From the NCBI GenBank assembly GCA_021733705.1, contig JAIPKF010000103.1, forward strand, positions 1 through 5,817: a stretch of 5,817 bases of DNA. Direction: 5' to 3'. The first letter of the stretch is position 1, and the number at the start of each line of letters is the position of its first letter. Positions 1-5,817 of this stretch are shown piece after piece. The notes under the pieces were generated by a model. The model did no database searches, was not told where the DNA came from, and worked only from the letters and a program-made list of their open reading frames with translations. Both the position numbers and the translations under genes were made by a program. Source of the stretch: Chthoniobacterales bacterium (lineage in GTDB: Bacteria > Verrucomicrobiota > Verrucomicrobiia > Chthoniobacterales > UBA6821).

Positions 1-20
1 GGTTCCTAAATTCTTTCACA

Positions 21-2981
21 ATGTCTATCCCCCAAGATTATCCATCATTAGGAGCTTTTGCAAAACGGCATCTCGGTATTGATGAAAAGAGTCTTCAATC
101 CATGCTCACTCTCCTAGAATGTAAAACCCTAGAAGAACTCATCGACCAAACAATTCCTCAGGAACTTCGTTATACGCACCCTCTCAACCTCCCAGCTGCA
201 ATCAGTGAGGAAGAGGCACTTGCCGAATTAAAAGAGTTAGCCTCTCGTAATGAGCTTCGACCCACCTATCTTGGAATGGGATATCATGGGACGCATCTCC
301 CAGCAGTGATTCGTCGTAATATTCTTGAAAATCCTGGCTGGTATACGTCCTATACTCCTTATCAAGCAGAGATTGCCCAAGGAAGACTCGAGGCACTTTT
401 AAATTTTCAGACGATGATAAGTGATCTTACGGGTTTGCCTATAGCAAACGCCTCGTTGCTTGATGAGGCAACAGCTGCTGCTGAGGCGATGGCCATCTGC
501 TTCGACTTTAAAAAACAGCCTCTTTTTTTCGTTGAGAGACACACGCATCCACAGACGATTGCTCTTTTGAAAACACGATGCGAACCTCTTGGAGTGGGGT
601 TGCTTGTCGGTACCATGGATACAATGCCAGAGGAGGGACTCTGTGGAGCCTTGATTCAATATCCTTCTACTACAGGGGAAATCGATGACCTGCGCCCCTT
701 TATTGATAAGGCTCATGCGGCCGGAGGACTTGCTGTGGTTGCCTGTGATCCGCTTGCAATGGTTTTACTCAAGCCCCCTGGAGAAATGGGAGCTGACATC
801 GCCATTGGTTCTACCCAACGTTTTGGAATTCCTCTTGGCTATGGGGGACCACATGCAGCATTTATGGCTGTTCAAGATGCTTTGAAACGTCGTATGCCGG
901 GACGACTTATTGGAGTTTCCCGTGACATGGAGGGAAATAATGCTCTACGTCTTTCATTACAAACCCGCGAGCAACATATTCGTCGCGAGAAAGCGACCAG
1001 TAATATTTGTACGGCTCAAGTACTCCTTGCAGTGATGGCTTCGATGTATGCTGTGTATCATGGACCAAAGGGCCTCACTGCTATTGCAAAAAAAATTCAT
1101 GAACAGGTACGTCATCTTGCCTTTGTCTTATCTCAAGCAGGATGGAAAGTAATTATTCATCCATTTTTTGACACCGTGGAGATTGCTCTAACCGACGAAG
1201 AGATGATTTTACTTGAAGAGCGTTCTCATCAACAGGGAGTGAATCTTCGTTTTCTAAAAAAAGAAAAGAGAGTTTTAATAACGCTAGATGAAACTACGAG
1301 TTCTTTGGAGCTCCTATACGAGCTTTTTCAAGCCACAGATATTGACTCAAGTAGTTCTACTTCATGGCACCTTCCCAAAAAGTTACATAGAACCTCTTCT
1401 TTTTTAACGCATCCTGTATTTAATTCTTATCATAGCGAGACGGAAATGTTGCGCTATTTGCGCCGTTTGGAAGCAAAAGATCTTTCTCTTACAACATCGA
1501 TGATTCCACTTGGATCGTGCACGATGAAGCTGAATGCGACTTCAGAAATGCTACCAATAAGTTGGAACGAATTTTCAGGTCTGCACCCCTTTGTTCCGCT
1601 TGAGCAGGCACGGGGTTACCAAGAAATGTTCCGTCAATTAGAACGATGGCTTGCTGAGATTACAGGCTTTTATGCGATTTCCTTGCAGCCTAATGCTGGT
1701 TCTCAGGGTGAGTATGCAGGTTTACTTGCTATTCGTGCTTACCACCGCGCTCGAGGTGATCATGATCGTAAAGTTTGCCTTATACCGCTTTCAGCTCATG
1801 GTACTAATCCTGCGAGCGCTTCTATGGTAGGAATGGAGATTGTTGGTGTCGCTTGTGATATTCAAGGCAATATTGATCTTACTGATTTAAAAACAAAAAT
1901 AGAATCTCATCAGCAGCGTCTTGCAGCACTGATGGTCACTTATCCCTCGACCCATGGTGTCTTTGAAGCCTCTATCAAAGAGGTCTGTCAGCTTGTGCAT
2001 GAGGCAGGTGGTCAGGTTTATATGGATGGTGCCAATATGAATGCTCAAGTTGGCCTCTGTCGTCCTTATGATCTTGGAGCTGATGTTTGCCATCTCAATC
2101 TTCATAAAACCTTCTGTATTCCTCATGGTGGAGGTGGTCCAGGTGTAGGACCGATAGGTGTTGCAAAGCACTTGGCAGAGTATCTTCCAGGACACTCTAT
2201 TATTCCAATGAAAGAACAGAACAGAACTCATTGCAAATCGAATGCAGCTCATGAGGAAGATATGTTCCTGCAGCAATCGAGCCAAGAGGCGCTACTCGAG
2301 TGCACGAGCACTAGTACTCAGCAGGCCATTCCTCCCTTAGAAGAATTTTCAGAAAGTTTACAAGTGAGTGCTGCTCCATGGGGAAGTGCTAGCATTTGTG
2401 CTATTAGCTGGATGTATATTCGCATGATGGGACCTGATGGTCTAACGGCAGCTACCAAAATAGCGATCCTCAATGCCAACTATATTGCTAAACGTCTAGA
2501 ACCGTATTACGTCATTCTTTATCGTGGTGAACACGGTCGTATTGCCCATGAATGTATCCTTGACCTGCGGGAATGGAAACAGCGAGCTGGTATTGAAGTT
2601 GAAGATGTGGCCAAGCGTCTTATCGATTATGGATTCCATGCCCCTACTATGAGCTGGCCAGTTCCAGGAACGTTAATGGTGGAGCCCACTGAAAGTGAAT
2701 CAAAAGAAGAGATCGATCGTTTTTGTGAAGCCATGATTGCTATTGCTCAGGAGCTTGTGGCCATTGAGCAAGGAGTATGGGATCGACTTAATAATCCTCT
2801 CAAAAATGCCCCTCATACGGCTCAAGTCGTCATTGCAGACAACTGGGATCATCCTTATTCACGAACGCTTGCAGCCTACCCAGCTCCATGGTTGCGTCAT
2901 CATAAATTTTGGCCAAGCGTCTCTCGTATTGATAATGTTTATGGGGATAGGAATCTCTTCTGCTCCTGTCAGGCTTTATAG
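21..2981 (+). CDS. gcvP: Glycine dehydrogenase (decarboxylating), glycine cleavage system P-protein
   Basis: This is the PLP-dependent P-protein of the cytosolic glycine cleavage system. It decarboxylates glycine and passes the aminomethyl group to lipoyl-GcvH; GcvT and the L-protein complete the cycle. The 986-residue chain is the one-piece form, holding both halves that some bacteria split into GcvPA and GcvPB. The N-terminal half shows GSTQRFGIPLGYGGPH (263-278) and TREQHIRREKATSN (315-328). A Ser-rich linker follows near 443-448. The catalytic half shows GSCTMKLN (498-505), AHGTNPASAS (from 592), YMDGAN ending at 672, and NLHKTF with the expected PLP lysine at K696. SAAPWGSAS (783-791) and a C-terminal DNVYGDRNL (971-979) confirm that the end is complete. 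The start fits the family, because the conserved AKRHLG segment begins about 14 residues in. No Shine-Dalgarno sequence is visible in the 20 upstream bases. Unusually, about 56 residues separate PGH (723-725) from VSAAP, where E. coli GcvP as I recall it has about 14. Function is confident; the role of the insertion is unknown. Confidence 0.97.
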   Translation: MSIPQDYPSLGAFAKRHLGIDEKSLQSMLTLLECKTLEELIDQTIPQELRYTHPLNLPAAISEEEALAELKELASRNELRPTYLGMGYHGTHLPAVIRRNILENPGWYTSYTPYQAEIAQGRLEALLNFQTMISDLTGLPIANASLLDEATAAAEAMAICFDFKKQPLFFVERHTHPQTIALLKTRCEPLGVGLLVGTMDTMPEEGLCGALIQYPSTTGEIDDLRPFIDKAHAAGGLAVVACDPLAMVLLKPPGEMGADIAIGSTQRFGIPLGYGGPHAAFMAVQDALKRRMPGRLIGVSRDMEGNNALRLSLQTREQHIRREKATSNICTAQVLLAVMASMYAVYHGPKGLTAIAKKIHEQVRHLAFVLSQAGWKVIIHPFFDTVEIALTDEEMILLEERSHQQGVNLRFLKKEKRVLITLDETTSSLELLYELFQATDIDSSSSTSWHLPKKLHRTSSFLTHPVFNSYHSETEMLRYLRRLEAKDLSLTTSMIPLGSCTMKLNATSEMLPISWNEFSGLHPFVPLEQARGYQEMFRQLERWLAEITGFYAISLQPNAGSQGEYAGLLAIRAYHRARGDHDRKVCLIPLSAHGTNPASASMVGMEIVGVACDIQGNIDLTDLKTKIESHQQRLAALMVTYPSTHGVFEASIKEVCQLVHEAGGQVYMDGANMNAQVGLCRPYDLGADVCHLNLHKTFCIPHGGGGPGVGPIGVAKHLAEYLPGHSIIPMKEQNRTHCKSNAAHEEDMFLQQSSQEALLECTSTSTQQAIPPLEEFSESLQVSAAPWGSASICAISWMYIRMMGPDGLTAATKIAILNANYIAKRLEPYYVILYRGEHGRIAHECILDLREWKQRAGIEVEDVAKRLIDYGFHAPTMSWPVPGTLMVEPTESESKEEIDRFCEAMIAIAQELVAIEQGVWDRLNNPLKNAPHTAQVVIADNWDHPYSRTLAAYPAPWLRHHKFWPSVSRIDNVYGDRNLFCSCQAL

Positions 2982-3170
2982 AAAATAATTTTATCCCACA
3001 TGTTTCACGCCGATTTACTACGGAATCCGGGAAGCCAGATGGATGCTGCCTTGGTCTCGAAGTCTTCCTCGAGCAGCGTGTACTCATAAAGCCGTCGTCA
3101 GACTTCATCGCTCGCCTTACCCCATCAGCTTTCACGGCCTCCTCGTCACGATCAGTATGAAATATCCGAG
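2982..3170. other. GC-rich gap between convergent genes, possible structured RNA or relic
   Basis: This stretch separates the end of gcvP from the end of the minus-strand small gene. Positions 3001-3160 contain 86 G or C in 160 (54%), whereas the other two gaps are about 25% and 35%. An imperfect long stem is possible between 3027-3042 and 3122-3137: 12 Watson-Crick pairs, one G-U pair if transcribed on the plus strand, and three mismatches. It is extended by GGA/TCC (3022-3024 with 3140-3142). An inner hairpin pairs 3056-3060 with 3069-3073, flanked by GCTG (3045-3048) and CAGC (3074-3077). A stem of this quality is expected by chance in a region this size, so the pairing alone proves little. 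Several frames are open across it, but none has a ribosome binding site or recognisable protein. I could not match it to tmRNA, SRP RNA, RNase P RNA or 5S rRNA, and I see no terminator with a U-tract. It may be an unrecognised non-coding RNA, a transcription-stopping structure or a gene relic. Confidence 0.35.
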
Positions 3171-3569
3171 TTAACCTAATTTTTGCCAGGTTTGAGCTGC
3201 AAAGATTGGTATTTTGGATTGATGAAGACTGATTCTCCTTCCTTGGTGTCCCAGAGAAATTCTATAATGTTCATAATCAGTGGAGAGAACTTTCTTATTC
3301 TGCGTATCATACTCTTTTCGCAAATCAAAAAGTTGCCATTTCCCCTCAGAGTCTCCTTCAATATGGCGCCATTTTCGATCACCAATATTCCAGCCTGCAG
3401 ATAGCATCTGAGGTGTTGAGACAATGATCTTACCGACAATTTCACGCTCTTCTAACTCAACACGAATTAAACAACCTGAAAATTCGTCACCAATACGTTC
3501 CCAAATTCCAACGAGCTCATTTGCGTTTTTGGGATTATGAAGACCTAAAAATGTTTGAAAAAAGCCCAT
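3171..3569 (-). CDS. Small hypothetical protein, faintly DUF2147-like
   Basis: This encodes 132 residues that I do not recognise with confidence. It looks soluble, with no signal peptide or membrane segment, and is rich in tryptophan and alternating polar/hydrophobic stretches that suggest a beta-strand fold. Visible landmarks are LVGIWERIGDEF (19-30), VGKI (45-48), GWNIGDRKW (59-67), W78, LRKEYD (83-88) and a C-terminal AQTWQKLG (125-132). A Gly-x-Trp opening, a central GKI and a closing QTW resemble the general layout of DUF2147-type small barrels, but this is a weak inference from pattern alone. I chose the ATG at 3567-3569. The in-frame ATG at 3675-3677 would add 36 Lys-rich residues encoded by very AT-rich DNA and overlap the helicase end by 26 bases. 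Neither start has a strong ribosome binding site; an AGGA lies 14 bases before the chosen one. The gene follows the helicase on the same strand across an 82-base gap, so co-transcription is possible. Confidence 0.7.
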   Translation of the reverse strand: MGFFQTFLGLHNPKNANELVGIWERIGDEFSGCLIRVELEEREIVGKIIVSTPQMLSAGWNIGDRKWRHIEGDSEGKWQLFDLRKEYDTQNKKVLSTDYEHYRISLGHQGRRISLHQSKIPIFAAQTWQKLG

Positions 3570-3651
3570 AGATTTTTTCGTTATCCTAAATTTAGCTAAA
3601 GAGATTGAATAATTATTTCTAAGGGTATCCTTTAAAGTTTTCGAGATTTTT
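3570..3651 (-). other. AT-rich gap between helicase and small gene
   Basis: This 82-base spacer is about 25% GC. It holds only a weak inverted repeat (AAGG and CCTT around a 4-base loop) with no following U-run, so I do not call a terminator. I see no convincing -35/-10 pair on the minus strand. Its low GC, like that of the other AT-rich gap, supports starting the small gene at 3569 rather than reading through this segment as protein. Confidence 0.5.
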
Positions 3652-5637
3652 TTAAATGGAGTGTTGATGATACACATCCCATCGATCGTAGAGATCTAAT
3701 TTTAATTCTGATAAAAATCGTGATGGTCGTTGGAATGCTTCTCCGTAATTAGCATGTAGCCTGAGTTCTGGATAAGTAAGATAGAGTTCTTCTTTGCAGC
3801 GAGTCACAGCAACATAAAAAAGTCGTCGTTCCTCTTCGAGTGAATCTTCTTCACTCAACGATCGTGCTGTGGGAAACATTCCCTCAGTAAGCCATACAAG
3901 GAAAACTACACGCCATTCAAGCCCCTTGGCTTGATGAATGCTCGAAAGGCAGACTTGATCTTCATCGGCAACAAGTTGCTCTTCACTCTCTCCAAGAAGG
4001 GTTAACTGGACCAGGAATTCACCAGGATCTGAAAATTGCTTAGCATAATTGAGTAGCGTTTGGAGATCATCACGTCGAACATCATAGTTCGTGAATTTTT
4101 CCTTCATGATGTCGTCATAAAAAGCGAGCAGAATAGTTTCAATCATCACGGCAGGTGTTATGGTCGATGAGGGATCTTGGGTTATCTCCATGAGAGTATG
4201 GACACATTGATGCCACTGCTTCGTTGCTTTAGCTGGCGGTTTACAAGAGAGTAGCTTTTCAAACTGAGGGCTTCCTTGAAGCATTTGTAGCGTTTGCCTC
4301 CAGAGCGACTCGGCTGTTTTTTTGCCAACACCAGGAAAGAGCTGAATAAGTCTTTTGAAGGCAACTTCATCATTTGGGTTAAGCGCAAATTTCATCATTG
4401 CAGCTACATCTTTAATATGGGCTTGCTCAAAAAAACGAAGGCCACTTGTGATATAAAAAGGAATTCCGCGACGTGTTAATTCCATTTGAATTTCCATGGA
4501 ATGATAATGAGCCCTATAAAGAATACTCATCTCTGAGAAGGGAATTCCTTCTTCATGTAGCTCCAAGAGACGCTGTCCAATGAAAGAAGCCTGTTCGTTG
4601 TTTGTCGCTAAAGGCACAAGAGCAGGTTGGGTTACGTAGGGAGGGCGAACAGCGTGAAGTTCTTTAGGAAATTGATTGGTGTTACAAAGAATAGAAGCGT
4701 TAGCTAATTTTAAAATCTGAGGAACACTTCGGTAGTTAGTCTCAATTGGAAAAAGTTGAGCTGAGGGATAGCGTTTTGGGAATTCTAAAATATTGCTAAC
4801 ATTGGCTCCGCGCCATGAATAAATCGACTGTGCATCATCACCGACAACCATGAGGTGTTTGTGTCCTGCAGCAAGGAGGTCAATCAAGCTCGCTTGTAGA
4901 AAATTAGTATCTTGATACTCATCTACCAAAATAGCTCGGAATTGTTGCTGGTAGCTATTAGCGACTTGATGATGTGTAAGGAAGAGTTGCTCTGTTTTTG
5001 TTAATAGATCATCAAAATCCATTGTGTTAGCTGCCTTTTTCGCAGCATCATAGCCAAGCATAGCCTCCTCGAGCTGCTTTTCCAGATCAAGGAAGTAACG
5101 ATAGCGCCGAAGTAATAAAGCATGGAGTGTTTCTCCTGTGTTACTGCAGAGGCTAATAATTTCTGCAAGCACATTGGCTTTGGGGAAACGTTTGTCAGGA
5201 CCACGAAGTGCTTTACGAGTAATAACAGACTCAAGAAGATCTTCTTGGTCATTCCGATCCATAATCGTGAAATTCTTTGGATAACCGAGTAATTCTGAGT
5301 GCTGACGTAAAATTCGATGCCCAATGGAGTGAAAGGTACCACCCCAAAGATTACTAGCTCTTCCAGGAAGTAGAGCGTTAACGCGTTCTAACATCTCACG
5401 TGCTGCTTTGTTTGTAAAAGTGAGAAGTAAAATTTGCTCTGCAGCATACCCTTGTTCTAAAAGCCAACTCACACGATAGGTCAATGTACGTGTCTTACCA
5501 CTTCCAGCACCCGCGATTACGAGTGCTGCTCCAGGAGATGAAGTGACTGCTGAATATTGTTGTGCATTAAGAGCAGTAGCATAGTCGATATTGCTTTTAC
5601 CGAGAGGAATTGGATGCAACTGATAAGAACGATTCAT
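3652..5637 (-). CDS. UvrD/PcrA/Rep-family ATP-dependent DNA helicase
   Basis: This is a superfamily 1A, 3'-to-5' DNA helicase of 661 residues, expected to unwind DNA in repair, replication restart or displacement of bound proteins. The motifs appear in order: a Q-motif-like LNAQQ (23-27); Walker A GAGSGKT (43-49); Ia LTFTNKAAREM (72-82); Ib GGTFHS (99-104); Walker B DEYQD (239-243); III GDDAQSIYSWRGA (266-278); IV ETNYRS (299-304); IVa GLRFFEQAHIKD (399-410); V SSIHQAKGLEW (565-575); and VI EEERRLFYVAVTR (601-613). All catalytic residues I can check are present, so the enzyme should be active. QSIYSWRGA reads like Rep, whereas UvrD usually has a glycine before WRGA. Only 48 residues follow motif VI, so the C-terminal Tudor-like extension of UvrD and PcrA is missing. 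The length is close to that of Rep. I therefore leave the subfamily, and the gene symbol, open. The start is supported by GGGGA 7 bases upstream. The gene is divergent from the possible gene at the right edge. Confidence 0.95.
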   Translation of the reverse strand: MNRSYQLHPIPLGKSNIDYATALNAQQYSAVTSSPGAALVIAGAGSGKTRTLTYRVSWLLEQGYAAEQILLLTFTNKAAREMLERVNALLPGRASNLWGGTFHSIGHRILRQHSELLGYPKNFTIMDRNDQEDLLESVITRKALRGPDKRFPKANVLAEIISLCSNTGETLHALLLRRYRYFLDLEKQLEEAMLGYDAAKKAANTMDFDDLLTKTEQLFLTHHQVANSYQQQFRAILVDEYQDTNFLQASLIDLLAAGHKHLMVVGDDAQSIYSWRGANVSNILEFPKRYPSAQLFPIETNYRSVPQILKLANASILCNTNQFPKELHAVRPPYVTQPALVPLATNNEQASFIGQRLLELHEEGIPFSEMSILYRAHYHSMEIQMELTRRGIPFYITSGLRFFEQAHIKDVAAMMKFALNPNDEVAFKRLIQLFPGVGKKTAESLWRQTLQMLQGSPQFEKLLSCKPPAKATKQWHQCVHTLMEITQDPSSTITPAVMIETILLAFYDDIMKEKFTNYDVRRDDLQTLLNYAKQFSDPGEFLVQLTLLGESEEQLVADEDQVCLSSIHQAKGLEWRVVFLVWLTEGMFPTARSLSEEDSLEEERRLFYVAVTRCKEELYLTYPELRLHANYGEAFQRPSRFLSELKLDLYDRWDVYHQHSI

Positions 5638-5644
5638 GCGAAAA

Positions 5645-5649
5645 TCCCC
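5645..5649 (-). promoter_or_regulatory. Ribosome binding site of the helicase gene
   Basis: Read on the minus strand this is GGGGA, separated by 7 bases from the ATG at 5635-5637. It is the only purine-rich motif at suitable spacing and supports the chosen helicase start. Confidence 0.6.
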
Positions 5650-5660
5650 GTTTTAATAAA

Positions 5661-5690
5661 AAAATAGAGATGAGTAATGGTTGAAGTAAA
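5661..5690 (-). promoter_or_regulatory. Candidate helicase promoter (weak)
   Basis: On the minus strand a TTTACT hexamer (5685-5690) lies 18 bases upstream of TATTTT (5661-5666). Each matches four of six sigma-70 consensus positions. Transcription would begin near 5654, giving a leader of about 17 bases that still includes the ribosome binding site. AT-rich DNA gives such matches easily, so this is tentative. Confidence 0.22.
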
Positions 5691-5775
5691 TCTTGTGATG
5701 CACTAATGAGTGAGTAGAGCCAGCTGCTGTTAAATAATAAAACATTTTGTTGTTGACCTAACTTCCTGCGGAGTT

Positions 5776-5804
5776 TTGGAGTTTTTGATGTTTTTTAGTA
5801 TTAT
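5776..5804 (+). promoter_or_regulatory. GGAG ribosome binding site, overlapping a weak promoter-like match
   Basis: GGAG at 5778-5781 sits 6 bases before an ATG at 5788-5790, an ideal Shine-Dalgarno spacing. The same bases could instead be read as TTGGAG (5776-5781) plus TATTAT (5799-5804) with a 17-base spacer, a sigma-70-like pair with a poor -35. The two readings compete. I favour the ribosome binding site. Confidence 0.4.
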
Positions 5805-5817
5805 GTTTTTTGTCATT
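5788..5817 (+). CDS. Possible gene start, partial, hydrophobic N-terminus
   Basis: An ATG at 5788 opens a reading frame that continues to the window edge. Only ten codons are visible, reading MFFSIMFFVI. This strongly hydrophobic beginning would suit a membrane segment or a signal peptide lacking the usual early positive charge. The start is preceded by GGAG at 6 bases. The gene would be divergent from the helicase, with about 150 bases between the two starts. The function cannot be judged, and ten open codons can occur by chance. Confidence 0.35.
   Translation, partial: MFFSIMFFVI

Noticed and set aside
1887..2285. Minus-strand open frame of 132 codons inside gcvP
   Set aside because: Lies antisense to conserved catalytic-half motifs of gcvP, so it is a shadow of the real gene.
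2982..3000. Rho-independent terminator of gcvP
   Set aside because: Only an A/T-rich stretch is present here, with no GC-rich stem followed by a U-run.
2830..3135. Minus-strand open frame of 101 codons crossing the GC-rich gap and the end of gcvP
   Set aside because: About half of it is antisense to conserved gcvP codons, there is no ribosome binding site, and the Arg/Ser-rich product resembles no known protein.
3027..3137. Terminal inverted repeats of a small mobile element
   Set aside because: The arms are imperfect, no flanking target duplication is visible, and the match level is within chance for this length.
2981..3160. Plus-strand open frames after gcvP, including a short ATG frame at 3000
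   Set aside because: No ribosome binding site and no recognisable product; more than one frame is open here, as expected in GC-richer DNA with few stops.
3003..3160. Known structured RNAs (tmRNA, SRP RNA, RNase P RNA, 5S rRNA, glycine riboswitch)
   Set aside because: I looked for their hallmark motifs on both strands, such as the SRP GGAA loop context, the RNase P GAGGAAAGTC core and a T-arm. None is present in proper context.
5701..5712. CACT/AGTG inverted repeat as an operator in the divergent region
   Set aside because: Four base pairs around a 4-base loop is expected by chance, and no second copy is seen.
5760..5777. Hairpin with a T-run (AACTTCC, TGC, GGAGTT) resembling a terminator
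   Set aside because: The stem is short with a bulge, no plus-strand gene ends before it, and on the minus strand it lacks a T-tract.

Overview
The window is a plain bacterial chromosomal segment with two long, intact housekeeping-type genes, one short unrecognised gene and the first codons of a possible fourth gene. I see no phage, transposon, CRISPR, tRNA or rRNA signature. The genes have moderate GC, and two of the three non-coding gaps are AT-rich. The organism is bacterial: it has a one-chain glycine decarboxylase and a UvrD/PcrA/Rep-type helicase. I cannot assign a phylum from the sequence alone.

Layout: (1) Positions 21-2981, plus strand, hold gcvP, the P-protein of the glycine cleavage system. 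All expected motifs are present, but there is an unusual polar insertion of about 42 residues just before the conserved SAAP.GSAS segment. (2) Positions 2982-3170 are a non-coding gap between convergent genes. Positions 3001-3160 are 54% GC (86/160 counted), against about 25% and 35% in the other two gaps. It has some hairpin potential and is the least explained part of the window. (3) Positions 3171-3569, minus strand, encode a 132-residue protein I do not recognise, with a loose resemblance to the DUF2147 layout. (4) Positions 3570-3651 are an 82-base AT-rich gap. (5) Positions 3652-5637, minus strand, encode a 661-residue superfamily 1A helicase with every catalytic motif intact. (6) Positions 5638-5787 are a divergent intergenic region carrying the helicase ribosome binding site. 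A plausible plus-strand start lies at 5788, preceded by a well-placed GGAG and encoding a hydrophobic N-terminus that runs off the window.

The genes do not form one pathway. GcvP acts in one-carbon and glycine metabolism, normally with the T, H and L proteins, which lie outside the window. The helicase acts in DNA repair or replication restart. The small protein lies downstream of the helicase on the same strand and may be co-transcribed with it. I found no convincing undescribed multi-gene system. The best leads are the GcvP insertion, the GC-rich convergent gap and the unassigned small protein.
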